A DNA stretch of 64,000 nucleotides from Labyrinthula sp. Ha (taxonomy: Eukaryota; Sar; Bigyra; Labyrinthulida; Labyrinthulaceae), in contig JAALGZ010000018.1 of assembly GCA_015227615.1 (NCBI GenBank), forward strand, positions 124,001-188,000, read 5' to 3'. Below, one piece after another: positions 25,318-36,500 of this stretch. A program made the position numbers and the translations under genes. Under the pieces are notes generated by a model. It did not search any database and had not been told where the DNA came from. It worked only from the letters and a program-made list of their open reading frames with translations. The first letter of the stretch is position 1; the number at the start of each line of letters is the position of its first letter.

Positions 25318-26499
25318 TTAGAGATAATCAAAGACCTTCAAAATATTGACCTCAGAAAAGTTTTTCAAAAAATCAATTTCATCTGACTTATCCAAGTTTG
25401 TCAAAACAGTGTTTAAATGCATGAGTTTAAACATGTCAACCAAGTTCTTTTCATCTCTTTCCAGGTTTATGGAAGAATGAATTATGATAGCTTTGTCTGT
25501 ATAAATTGCGTTAAACCAATTTCGAATGCTTTCGTTTTCAGCCAAAACATAATAAAAGTCATAATCCTTCATAATCTTTTTTAATGCATCAACAGTTTCC
25601 TTGAAAGTTGCGATTTTTGTTTTTTCCTGCTGCAATGCAATATCCCACTCTTGGAAGTAAAGAGCTAATATTTTTTTTTCAATTCCTCGTTTATCAAACA
25701 TTTTTTGCTTAAAGTTTTCGACATGAGCTCGAATTAATGGTTGAAATCCAATATCTTCAATCCATTTTTTTCTTCGAGCACGTTTTTCAAACACTGAGCA
25801 ACCTGAAAACTTATCCTTGATAGAAGATACTTCCGACCCTAACAACACAACCACATAATCAAAAGATTTATATTTTATTAAGAAATCTCTTACTATAAAG
25901 TCATTGAAATTTCTAAATGATATTTTTATATTCAATAAATCTACAGGTTGATGAAATATGTCGGTTAAAACTGGATCAACAAAATCTTTCACAGATTCAT
26001 CCGTTAGAAAAGCAGTCTTGAAACGAAGAGTTTCCATAATAGGAAAATATTTAAGTTTAGGTCGTTCGAATATATCAGAAAATGTAGAGTTGGCTGTAAA
26101 AGAAAACCAGTTAATAAAAGTTTCAAGTCTGTAGTGTTTGATATCAGAGCATTGTTCTAGGATATATATGGATAGAATAGATTGTAGCCTGGATATAGAA
26201 ACTCCAAGAGGAACGAATATTATTTTCGGGTGAGAGGAATATTGAACTGAGGATGAATCACCGACTACTGAGTTCAAATTTGAATGACCCGTACTTGATA
26301 CTGTTTTTGATCCTGGTTCTTCTATGATCTCGAACTTAGTTAAATAAAGAGAAAAACCTAGCAAAGATAAGAAACAAATGAGAAAAAAGCAAATTAAAAT
26401 ATAAAATCCGTCAAACTTGTACTTAGATGATGGAGAATATGCTCTTTGGAAAGATTTCGGGGCAAAAAAGCGCGGATTTTCTTTTTTTGCTCGTTTCAT
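25318..26499 (-). CDS. Type II membrane protein, possible glycosyltransferase-like
   Basis: The gene encodes a single-exon 393-residue protein from an ATG at 26499. A short basic N-terminus (MKRAKKENPRFF) precedes one strong membrane helix at about residues 31-53 (GFYILICFFLICFLSLLGFS), then a Ser-rich stem and a large C-terminal domain. That arrangement is typical of Golgi or ER type II enzymes. The C-terminal part has alternating elements IILALYFQEWDI-like, FKETVDALKKIMKDYDFYYVLAENESIRNWF, TDKAIIIHSS and a late MFKLMHLNTVL, an order reminiscent of fucosyltransferase-fold enzymes, where a strand-R-x-D, a 'seen as ATDD/ASDD' strand and a final helix follow one another. The catalytic Arg of those families is not evident, so the link is weak. 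The coding nature is secure from length against a very AT-rich background; the function is not known. Confidence 0.8.
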   Translation of the reverse strand: MKRAKKENPRFFAPKSFQRAYSPSSKYKFDGFYILICFFLICFLSLLGFSLYLTKFEIIEEPGSKTVSSTGHSNLNSVVGDSSSVQYSSHPKIIFVPLGVSISRLQSILSIYILEQCSDIKHYRLETFINWFSFTANSTFSDIFERPKLKYFPIMETLRFKTAFLTDESVKDFVDPVLTDIFHQPVDLLNIKISFRNFNDFIVRDFLIKYKSFDYVVVLLGSEVSSIKDKFSGCSVFEKRARRKKWIEDIGFQPLIRAHVENFKQKMFDKRGIEKKILALYFQEWDIALQQEKTKIATFKETVDALKKIMKDYDFYYVLAENESIRNWFNAIYTDKAIIIHSSINLERDEKNLVDMFKLMHLNTVLTNLDKSDEIDFLKNFSEVNILKVFDYL

Positions 26500-29400
26500 C
26501 TAATGCCCAATATTTACTCTTCTTATCCAATTAAATGAAGTAATTAAACTAATCTTCCAATCAGATCTATTGAATTTCTTGTAAGTGTACATTACTCAAA
26601 ATACATGACTGGGTATCACAATAACGATACGAATAACGTTAGTCATAACGTTCTACCGTTAAGATTATTCAGTTTTTCGAGATTTTAAATTGATAGATAT
26701 CTCGTTTATATTCGATATTTCTTGGTTTATATAATGTATTGAAATATTCTTAAAACAAAAGAATCTGGATAACACAAACTTAGGATAAGATTGAGCATAC
26801 AATAAATATACCATTCGAATGCTTCTATAGTGTTTATGGGGAAAGAGAGATTGAATTATTAGGTGGTAAACTTCAGGTTTAATTTGAGAAAATGGAGCAA
26901 GTTGTTATTAGTGCAGCTTACAAATTTATGTTTCAACATGATACAATACATTATTTAGCTTATTGCAGATCCTTGCTTGAGCTTCTTAGCACAAAACCCT
27001 TCCCTCAAACTGCTAAACATTAAATGGCAAGGATCTACGTATCAAGATTGACGTAAAGGGTATCAGCAAAGAAAACTTTATGCATTATAGGCAATTTTTT
27101 TTTCATTTTTAAATGTTTGTTGTTTCTACTTCACACAGAATATCAAAATAGAAAGTAAATAGAACTAAGAACTTAAGTAAAATGAACCATGTAAGGTAAG
27201 TATCGAGGTGCTGAAGAATGAAAGTTTCCAAGTCCCGCCCCCTGCTTGTTTGCCCCACACTTTCAAGACAAGAAACTTCTCATTACAAATTTAGGCATCA
27301 AACAAAAACATTCTTGATCAAACCAAACTAGAAAACACTCACTTCAAACACTAGAAGGATCTGAGGCTGTGAATGGGTAGCGAAAGGCACCTGGTATCGT
27401 TGCCTCCCTGATTTGTAGACATTAAGCTTGTGCTTGTGACAAAGCGAACTATTTGAGCGAGAATAACACATTTACAAGTATGTTTTGAAGTATATTTTCA
27501 ATATTATTCTTACATTGTGCTTAGTGCCAATATTCCTATCTTAGCTAGAGACCAAAGCGACACGTAAACTGTTTGTTTGATTCAACCATCTACCTTAGGA
27601 TTACCAAGATTCTTCTAAATTAGCCTAAACAGTCTCCCCTGAAGCAAAGGCAAGAATAACCAGGAAATTATGTGCTATAGCTCTTTGAATCCTATCATCG
27701 ACAGAGAAAACCGTTATCATTATGCTAAAATGGAACAAAATAGAACACTAGTTCAGAATGAAAAGTAAGAAGCTATTTTGCTCTATATTCTTGAATTTGC
27801 TTAAACTTTATTTTTAATGAGGGCTGTATGTACTATATAGCGGATGGAAACCAGAACTATGTGAAAAGCTGCAACAGTTATAGGCTTACCCATTGGTTTA
27901 TAAATTAGTACTCATATAGCTCCAGTTATCACTTGATGCTCAACATTAGAACTGTTTACATATTTCCATGATGCGCGCTTTCGTAATGAAAATGTTTAAT
28001 TTGGGGGGAAATTAATAAGTTCGGAACAATGTGCAATCTCCAACATTATTTAATTGCTTTTGTTTCAGCTTTCGGTTATGGAGAACTACGTTAGTAACTT
28101 TTTCTATAGCATAGATTCTGTATTAGTAAAGCCACACATCTAAAGAAAAATAAGGTTTTAGTATTGGCGCTTTCTATTTTGAAGAACGATTACTATATAT
28201 GAAACAAGTGAGATCGGCACAGATCATTAAAAATTAAAAACCGACGAAAAGCACTTGAATTCTGTTTTTCTATATATCCCCTTGAGGACAAATGGGAATA
28301 TAAGACACCAAAACTTATTTCAGTTCAAAACAAATTATTATTTTCTAATGAGCTTTTCTTGGTACCTCTTTTGTTACAACTGGTAGCCTTTTCTGTGTTG
28401 TTTTCTAGTATGTTCCCAGACATTTTGTATTAGAAGCGTCACTAAGCTTAGCAGGTATTTTCTCAATTTTCTTTGTCTTTCTTAGTAAATCTAAAATATT
28501 TCGAATACTAACTACTTAAGTATTCCGTTCTTTCATGGTAGTCATAGAAAATTAGCACCTAGCTTGTTTCACAGGAAGTACATATATATATTCAAGAATG
28601 TACAGTTAATTTATTTCCATAGATTCCGTAGATACTAATGTATAGAGCACAGCTAAATCAATTGTAAATTAATATTAAATAGATATTACATTTTTTTTAA
28701 TTATTCTGCCGATTGACTATCTTTTTTTTCTTTGAATATATTACATTGCTACTTGAAATTTATAAAAATGTCTCTTGCATAAAAACTATTGATTTCATTC
28801 TAACTGTGTCATTTAATGAGTTTATCGCTCCTTTGTCAGTTACAATTTTCAGGTATAACCTTGCACTGAAACCTTACAGTGGTTTCATCTTGTGGTATGC
28901 AACCAAGAATTTCTTAAATGAGAGATACGGCCCAGGCTTGTGGAACAAGGGGGGTCGTAGATTTATTTATTGCAATTTGCTATTTGAATACACATAAATA
29001 AATTTAAATAAGGTTTACCTGGTTCTTGGCATAAAAAAATGGGTATTTTCATGACTTTTTATGGCTAGTACAAGTTTAATGAATTTTGCTCTATATTTTA
29101 AAGGGCTGTCGTTGTTCTTTCTTATCTCAATATGCCTTCATCATGTGCGACATGCTCTGTGTTGAATCTCAATGATGTGCTTCTGCTATTTGGCAACCTG
29201 AAAAAAAATAAAATACATCTAGACTACAAGGAAGAGAAAACCATTTAGTGGCAGCAATTAACTTCCTAAGTACAAGTTATTAACATTTTTGTAATATATT
29301 ATAAAAAAACAATTACCTTAAATATTTCAAGAAAAACTAGTGTATCAATTAACCACTGTTCTTCTTTCAGAATTGAGGATCCAATGATAACTACACTATA

Positions 29401-30561
29401 GTGAGGTTTGCTTGTACTGGTATTTTCTAGTTTCTGCTGGTAGAAACAAGTTGGTATTAATTGCAGTGGTGTTTCGCGTCTTCAACACACAAGCTTCTAT
29501 ATAAAAAATGTCCAAACATAAACTCCAAAAATAAACTTTTAATATAGATTTTATTATTCAAATCTCAGCAGAGAATTTATTTTTTTAGTTAAGCTTTGGT
29601 CTATAGATCTATGAAGTACCGAGGGAATGGTTGCATCTAGATATTTATGTTTTGTTCATAGTTCCGAGACCCCTTTGACCATTACTATAAAGGACGTTTA
29701 AATAAAATTTCTACATAAATTGGAAGAAAATCTACTTTAATATTCCATACTTTAACACAACCATGTTTGTTTCATTGGATCAAGGATGCTGTGTTTCAGC
29801 AGTGGAATATTTTCACAAAGAAAATGAATGTAAGAAAAGAGATGCTAGTAAGAAAACCTGGATAACACTTTAGTAACAATTTATTAACCAGAAAACATGT
29901 TATAGGTAGAATTAATGGTTTCGAATGCTTTGCTTAGTTGATTTAAACCACAAATATCTAAGCAGCCAATGAAGTCTGCTGACATCAGTATTCAAAGTTT
30001 CTCCCACAAAAGAAAAGTATGACATGTGGGAATCTATAAGGTACAATGATCTATTTAGCTTTTCTAAGATATATATATATATCAATTTGAAATGGTTTTG
30101 GTATGCTCCTAGAACTAAATATTCAAAGTCTAGTGTTCACACAATACAGGTCTATTTCTTTGTTCTGCTATCTCCATACGTCCAACATTTAGATATAATT
30201 TCTAAGATTTCGGCATAAATATCTTTGCATGGGTTTATCAATTTCAGTTTACCCAATTCTATAAGATATAACATAGAAATGTCAGAACCATCTCTGGATC
30301 TTCGCTAAACGTAACTATAGATAATAAAAAATAACATCTAGAGAATATTTCAAATTTGAATATAATAAGGCTGAGTTAGACCAACAAAGCGCTATTTTTC
30401 TTACCCTTTTAATAACAATTTTAGTCTACTTCTCTATGTTATGGATATAGTTTCCGTAGTTTTTAGTTATTAAACGTCCTGACCTTTTTCGAAAATCGTA
30501 ATTGTAACTTGTCAATATATGATTACTGTAGTGAATTTTTTCTTATTTTGAAAACAAGAAA
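26500..30561. other. AT-rich gene desert
   Basis: No complete gene is visible. One minus-strand block (about 29500-29334) is open for some 55 codons, reads HYSVVIIGSSILKEEQWLID, and ends at a GTAATT donor, so it may be an isolated exon or relic. A plus-strand 28713-28997 frame is Phe/Ile-rich and looks like chance. A short TA microsatellite lies near 30068. Confidence 0.45.
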
Positions 30562-31557
30562 ATGATACTCTCAACACCAATAAGAAACTGTGAGAACCTT
30601 TACGTTCATCTATCCACGTTAAACTGTGCTCTACATAGCTGTATTCCTTGTTTGTACAAAATATGTGTTTCAACTCCTGCTTCATGCCCAAAGAACAGGC
30701 GCCCAAGAGAATGTCTTAGACTCCTCAATGCAACCACAGAACAAAAACACAACGCAGAAGGAAGAACATTTGTAACACCGCTAACTTCAACTTTTTCAGC
30801 AAAATCTCATGTAAAATTTCTAATAATTGGAGATGGTGATCTATCTTTCTCAGCTTCAGTTTCAAAACTCTTACCAAGCAGCAACTATAAGCTATTTGCA
30901 ACCTCGTACTTGAGCTATGATCAACTTAAAAAAACATATAAAAACTTTGTTCAGAACCTAAAAACCCTATCTTCATCGTCCATATCAGAAATATTATATA
31001 AAGTTGATGCAACTAATCTCCCTCCTACTTTAGACTCCCACCAGTTTGATATCATTTGGTGGAATTTTCCTTGCGTGGAAGCTGCTGAAGGGAAAGATGG
31101 ACAAAGTGAAGAACTTTCCCAAAATATCGACCTATTGAAACGTTTTTTCTTAACTGCTAAGGCTACTTTACGGGAAAATGGAGAAGTTCGAGTTGTGCAC
31201 AAAACTTTAGAGCCATTTAGTTGGTGGAAAATAGAAGAACTTGGAAAAGAAAGTGGATTAGAGTGCATACATAAGAGTGTATTTGACCTCAGTTTGTTTC
31301 CAGGGTACTCGCCAAGAAAAGTTAGTGAAAATGGAAAAAAGAAGGGATTTCCGGTTACAGATGCTGTTATGTACGTTTTTTCGCTTGGGACAAAAGAAAT
31401 CTTGTCTAGAGAAGATACTGCTGAAGACACATTTTTCAACACTAGGATGTTAGAAAGTAAGCAAGAGTGGTTCAAAATTACACCAACACGAATAGGGCAA
31501 CTGTTTGAAATATTGAAACTTCAAAATCCAAGCAAGAGAAAAAGGAAAAGAAAATGA
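30562..31557 (+). CDS. BMT5-like rRNA methyltransferase (DUF2431 family)
   Basis: The 331-residue product belongs to the Rossmann-fold family of yeast Bmt5, which makes N3-methyluridine in large-subunit rRNA, and of FDXACB1-like proteins. The SAM-binding start is plain: VKFLIIGDGDLSFSASV at residues 84-100. Later come NLPPTLDSHQFDIIWWNFP, with FDxIxxNFP the family signature, a helix LLKRFFLTAKATL, GEVRVVHKTLEPFSWW, and GYSPRK near the end. The tail is strongly basic (KRKRKRK), fitting a nucleolar location. The first ~75 residues are outside the domain and could be a targeting or spacer region. The start ATG at 30562 is the first in frame. It converges on the Nudix gene with only 2 bp between the two stop codons. 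Confidence 0.85.
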   Translation: MILSTPIRNCENLYVHLSTLNCALHSCIPCLYKICVSTPASCPKNRRPRECLRLLNATTEQKHNAEGRTFVTPLTSTFSAKSHVKFLIIGDGDLSFSASVSKLLPSSNYKLFATSYLSYDQLKKTYKNFVQNLKTLSSSSISEILYKVDATNLPPTLDSHQFDIIWWNFPCVEAAEGKDGQSEELSQNIDLLKRFFLTAKATLRENGEVRVVHKTLEPFSWWKIEELGKESGLECIHKSVFDLSLFPGYSPRKVSENGKKKGFPVTDAVMYVFSLGTKEILSREDTAEDTFFNTRMLESKQEWFKITPTRIGQLFEILKLQNPSKRKRKRK

Positions 31558-31559
31558 AT

Positions 31560-32471
31560 CTACAGCTTTGATGTCGTATGATAAATATTCAAACTCATAT
31601 CAATATTTTTTCGAAACTTGGCATCTGATTTAATTAAGCCGACCGGCTCTTCGCGGTTAATGCGTTCGAGATGTAATCTTGCAGCTTCATGCATTGCAAT
31701 GTGAAATGATGTTCCTGGTTCTTTATATATGGTAGAGTTCAGGTATTGTTCAAGATTCATCCACTTACACTCTGCAATTTCCTTTTCTTGAGGAGTAAGC
31801 TGTTGTTCTGGATTAAGTGGCTCTACAAGGCAGATAGTGTACAGATCAGTACAGCCACTTCGAATATAGTTAGAGTTTTTGGAAAAATGATGTAGCTCCT
31901 GAATATTAGCAATGGAAAGAAAAATTGTTTCCAAACCTGTTTCTTCCCTAACTTCGCGAACAACTGCTTCACTCAAATTTTCATGAGGATCAACCAAGCC
32001 ACCAGGCAGTTTAAAAAAGTTTGAAAAATTAGCGCTTGGACCACTTTTTTCTCGGATGACGAGAACCTCAAAATCGCTTAGTACAAAATATTTCTTTTTT
32101 CCCTTGTTCTTTTTCCTCAAAGCCATTCCGGCTACACCTATGAAGTGGCGAGGTCCAATTGGCAGCGGATCTTTTGCATTGAGCAAACATGACAGGTACA
32201 GTTCCTCATCTTTTACATGATGGAAGTCAAAACCAAGTTTAACAGCTGTCGGGATTAAGTGTGCCTGCTTCTTATGAATATTAAGGACGCAAGAGTTTGC
32301 TCCTTGATCACTCCATTGGTTGAGCGACAACAGCATTCGCTGTGAAAACTCTGAGGAGGACATTGGGATATTATTTTCTGCGGAGAGTTGTTTATCTGTT
32401 ACTTCAACTACATTGTATACTGAAGTTTGCGACTTGAAAGCTCTCAGTTTGCTCTTAACTTCTACCTTCAT
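31560..32471 (-). CDS. Nudix hydrolase, NUDT6/plant-NUDT2-like
   Basis: The gene encodes 303 residues from the ATG at 32471; the frame is open 14 codons further but only from a TTG, with an in-frame stop before it. The canonical Nudix box GLVDPHENLSEAVVREVREE followed by TGL spans about residues 158-180 and keeps all metal-binding Glu and the Arg. Upstream lies the pre-Nudix region typical of NUDT6 (GFG) and plant NUDT2-like proteins: NQWSDQGANSCVLNIHK, IPTAVKLGFDFHHV and PRHFIGVAGMAL. Such enzymes hydrolyse nucleoside-diphosphate-linked molecules; the substrate cannot be told from the sequence. The N-terminus is basic (KRKRF in the possible extension). Its 5' end is 155 bp from the start of the divergent polyproline gene. 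Confidence 0.9.
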   Translation of the reverse strand: MKVEVKSKLRAFKSQTSVYNVVEVTDKQLSAENNIPMSSSEFSQRMLLSLNQWSDQGANSCVLNIHKKQAHLIPTAVKLGFDFHHVKDEELYLSCLLNAKDPLPIGPRHFIGVAGMALRKKNKGKKKYFVLSDFEVLVIREKSGPSANFSNFFKLPGGLVDPHENLSEAVVREVREETGLETIFLSIANIQELHHFSKNSNYIRSGCTDLYTICLVEPLNPEQQLTPQEKEIAECKWMNLEQYLNSTIYKEPGTSFHIAMHEAARLHLERINREEPVGLIKSDAKFRKNIDMSLNIYHTTSKL

Positions 32472-32626
32472 CAGGTGCCGAAATCTTTTTCTTTTTCCGG
32501 TTGTTGCTTCCAATTCTAAAGCGAGTTTTGATTGGCTGACTTAACCAATGGGAGAACACAGGAACAGGCTGTATAGACTATTAACCGTTAAAGGACAAAA
32601 GTTTCAGTCAGTAAAGTTCATCGAAA
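32472..32626. promoter_or_regulatory. Shared divergent promoter with paired CCAAT boxes
   Basis: The 155 bp between the Nudix and polyproline start codons must serve both. It holds ATTGG at 32531-32535 and CCAAT at 32545-32549, an inverted pair 9 bp apart as expected for NF-Y sites, and TTAACCGTTAAAGG at 32581-32594. A similar AAACGGTTAAA lies in the ARL3/GIY-YIG divergent promoter. The function of both motifs is inferred. Confidence 0.4.
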
Positions 32627-33574
32627 ATGAAGAAATCTAATAGAATCCAAACACTCTCTAGAACTCAGAGATCCCAACGAATGCAGAGGCGAACAATTCA
32701 GAGAGGTCTAGCTGGAGTTGAGAGCTCTAATGTCCGCGAGAAAAGCGTGTCTAGAGAGAACTCCAGACGATCTATGAGGTTTAGTTCAAGTTTCATGGAA
32801 GGTTTTGGAAAGAGTGGAAAAACAAGACTGAAGAGAAAAGAATATGTTGTAAAACCTGAAAAATCTCTTTTAACAAGACTTAGTAGTAGGCCAGTCGCAA
32901 AACCAAACATTCAGAAAAGCCTCCCGAGATTCTCAATGAGCAAAGCAGTTAACGCTTGGAAAACGAGAACTAAACTAGGAAGAAAAGATTCACAGGACTC
33001 TAGCACAAGCTCCTTTGATAGTATTGAGTTCGATATTCCTCCACCACCTCCACCACCTCCACCCCCAGATCAACTTGATCACCCAGAGCCAGTCTTTTCG
33101 AAGGTGCTAACTAACAAGTCACTAAAGAAAACAAATTCCTTCAATGTCAAGACCATCCCACGAAATGTGGTCGCTGGTGCTGGACTGGAGAATCTCATGG
33201 ACAAAAGCGCTGAATATGTCCACGATCTAGCAACAGACAAACTAAGAAATCTAACGGAAAAAGAGCTTTTTGATGTTTTAGTATCTTTTTTACGAAACCA
33301 GAATACGAGAGAGGAGAGGTACCTGGGATTGGATAACGACAATGTGGAGAAGAAGGCTAAGTTGTTGCTACGTATGGACTTAAGTGAACTGGACAGGCGA
33401 ATGTTCTTGAAGTACAAGATTAGTTTGAGCGAGTTTTATCTTCAATCTTATTTATTTAATTTTGAAGCTGAACTAGAAAAGTTTGAGGATTACTTGGAGA
33501 GAGAAGACTTAGATCATCTCTATACAGATAATAGGAATACGCAAGTTAGTTTGCGAACTGATTTAACCGTGTAG
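32627..33574 (+). CDS. Basic protein with a polyproline run, function unknown
   Basis: The single-exon gene encodes 315 residues. The first ~130 are Arg/Ser/Lys-rich and probably disordered (RTQRSQRMQRRTIQRG), followed by ten consecutive prolines at 138-147, a site type that binds profilin, WW or SH3 domains. The C-terminal ~120 residues look folded and helical (EKELFDVLVSFLRNQNTREE, KKAKLLLRMDLSELDRRMFL, LEKFEDYLEREDLDHLY). I do not recognise the C-terminal domain. The CCACCTCCACC codon pattern in the proline run could expand or contract by slippage. It shares a divergent promoter with the Nudix gene. A cytoskeletal or signalling adaptor is a guess. Confidence 0.8.
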   Translation: MKKSNRIQTLSRTQRSQRMQRRTIQRGLAGVESSNVREKSVSRENSRRSMRFSSSFMEGFGKSGKTRLKRKEYVVKPEKSLLTRLSSRPVAKPNIQKSLPRFSMSKAVNAWKTRTKLGRKDSQDSSTSSFDSIEFDIPPPPPPPPPPDQLDHPEPVFSKVLTNKSLKKTNSFNVKTIPRNVVAGAGLENLMDKSAEYVHDLATDKLRNLTEKELFDVLVSFLRNQNTREERYLGLDNDNVEKKAKLLLRMDLSELDRRMFLKYKISLSEFYLQSYLFNFEAELEKFEDYLEREDLDHLYTDNRNTQVSLRTDLTV

Positions 33575-36500
33575 GCGGTTATATTATGTATAATTGTTGT
33601 AGTAAAGCAAACCTTCGAAGATAATTCTATTAGTTTGATAGGGAAGTGTATATAATGTATATTTATTGTGTAGCTGCTTCTCTCAAGTCTCTTTCTATGC
33701 ATTTCCTTGGAAGTATGATGTTAATCCGCACCATTCGCATGGGGTGTTATCGTTATTGGGTGATATCTTATTTCCTAAGTTTCTTAAGCTTTACCTGAGT
33801 GCTGTAGCCCAATTTTTGTTCCCAAGGTTAAATCTAGCTGAAACAATACCTTAGGACATTCGATACTCCCACCTTAACAAGTTAATCAACTATAGAACGC
33901 GCAGATGCCCCCTGGTTAACTGAAGGCCAAATCCTCCTGGATCAACAAGGGGTAGAGTGTAGAGCTTCAAACAATGCCATTTTATGTTGTTACTAGCAAT
34001 AAAATACCACATCTAGCACCTAGAGAATGGAACAGAATGCACTAAACTTTCTGCGACATATAATTATTAATATTGCAGAGTGGCTTCTGTAAGAGGTTTA
34101 TGGATGAGAATCCGCAAAGTGAAGTTTCATAACCAAGACCTAGTTTCGGAGAAGAGGCGAAGACGAGGTGCCTAATAAGACCTGGATTAGAGATCCAAGA
34201 CCTTGAGATACGTACATTGCTTCATGGCCTAGCATTTTTTCCAGGTTAAATAGTTACTTTCCTTAAGATCATTGTTTGGTTCTTTGTTCTTACGAAGAAT
34301 TCTCCCTATAGTGCATTACCAGGGCAGATCGACAACGTTCGAAATCACCCAATGAAGTCAATGCTAAGCCAATTCGGACTTTATACTCGAGGCTGCATAC
34401 CTATCCAGTACGGCTTCTATTCTCTTGTGTATAATCAGGAAATTGTCATTATGGTCTATTATCAGTTTTCTGGATCAAGGTCTATAATCCAGAACATTGC
34501 AGCCATTCTCTTGTTGAAACTTTTCCTAAAGGTAAGCCTTATTTAATCAGGAACCACAGCCGAACCATAAAGCTTTTCACTGAAGCAAAATTTGCAAGAA
34601 GAAGCAACACTAACTGCTTTTTGCATTCCTTACCTTGTCAATAACTGAAGAATAGAAGAAGTTCAGGGTTAAGTGATTGCTTAACTAGAATAACTAGTCC
34701 CTAAATTCACTTTCTAATGAAATTAAAAGTTTTTGTTGGTTGATAACAGCATGCTGGTGTATCTATTTTCGAATTATTTCTACCAATAACTTCTCTAATA
34801 AATTTGTTCTCTTTATGCAGCAGCTTAAAAAGACCGCAGTCTTCAACTCTTGTCCCTTGAGTATAAATCTAGTTAAATTCTACATTAAAATCGTGCAAAA
34901 AGTAGTAAGACCTCAATGGAAACTAAGTAATTTACATCAACATATCGATGAGACGCTGCTATTAACCTTTGATTTATTAACTAATTAGGTAGCGCTGTTG
35001 CAATTTATTAAGTATTTCATTATCTACCTAGTAAGGGAGAACTAAGGAAGGTCATTTTTGTTACTTTCATGGGTTGTATATAACTGCATGATTATTTGTC
35101 TAAGTCATTGCCTATCAAACCACATTCGAAATCTTTACATAACATTTTATGAGAATTTAGGTATGCTTAAGAGTTGAATTGCCCTTCTGGGTACATGACT
35201 CTAGCATTTCAATAAGGATCGAATAGAGTTTCTTAATATATATAGTTTGAATGTTATTCCATACTCTCAGCTACGTAGAACTTACTCCATAATATAAAAC
35301 GTAATTCTTTCTGTGAGAGCATCTCAATTGACTATAAGAATGCCCTTTCTTGCTAAAAAATGTAGTTACATCTCCATAGAAGGCAAGATATCATTTGTAT
35401 CGAATGCCTCCTGGTTATTGTCGGGGGAAATGAAGTATTTTATTTAGGTTTTCTTAACACTATAAAATTAAAAATAAATTCCTGAGTCATATCAGCCAGA
35501 GTGTAGGAGTCGGAAACATGAAGAAAATATTGTGATCTAAACCAGACTGCATCACTATGTCACAAAGATTAAATCGTGAAATAACATAATATACAAGAAT
35601 GTATGGTTCAATGTTCGATGTTTGAGTTTTCCTTAAAAAACGATGCACTGTATATATAACTACCAACGATTAGGTATTAATGTACATAATTAGGTACAAT
35701 TGAGATAATCTTAAGGAGATAAAATCTCGGTTATACTGATCTTATTTAAAATAATTATGCTTCACGACAAATCAAACAGCTTACAGGTAGAAAGTATACA
35801 AGGTAAGGTACAGAAGTCTTCACTTAGAGAATGCTATACAGGTATCAATGCTTCATAAACATCAGTCTTATTTATAAATTTATTCATAGGAACTGTGGAG
35901 GGAGTTCAACTCAATAGAGCTGCGAAAAATTAACATGCTATGCCTAAATTTTCAATATGTGAGAGTTCTAGAGAGATTAACAGCCTTAGAAAATTATCTG
36001 TCTCTGGAGATATAACAAGTTCTTGCGATAGATTGAAGAATCCTGCCCCAAAGACTTTCCTAAGATATTTTAATGCTTTCAAAAAAATCATATTCTGTAT
36101 TTGTGATCGATCACTACCTGAATTAGAGCCATAATTGTGTTTCTAATGTTCTTGGTAATTTTGTTGGTTTACTTACGCTGGCATTGTCTTTTCATAATCT
36201 TATCTTAAATAAGCAGAATACAAAACTCCCATGGTATTTTCATTTGAATTATTAATATAATTTATGACTAGGTAGAGAGCCAAACCTTTTTTCTATGGCT
36301 ATGGAGAAAATAATTTCTTCAGTAGGGTTGATGGTATAGTTTTTTGATACCACGTAGAGTAAACTTACCCTTTGTTGTTTACTGTTAATCTGCAAGTGCT
36401 AAATCCCTGTCGTACAAAAAAGTTACTTGGGATCATCAGAAAACTTTTTTAAGTATCATATCTTGCTTCTATTGATATGATGATTTGGTGTCGGATATGA

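Noticed and set aside
30951-31475. Minus-strand 174-codon frame
   Set aside because: It is the antisense of the BMT5-like gene, whose sense frame has clear family motifs.
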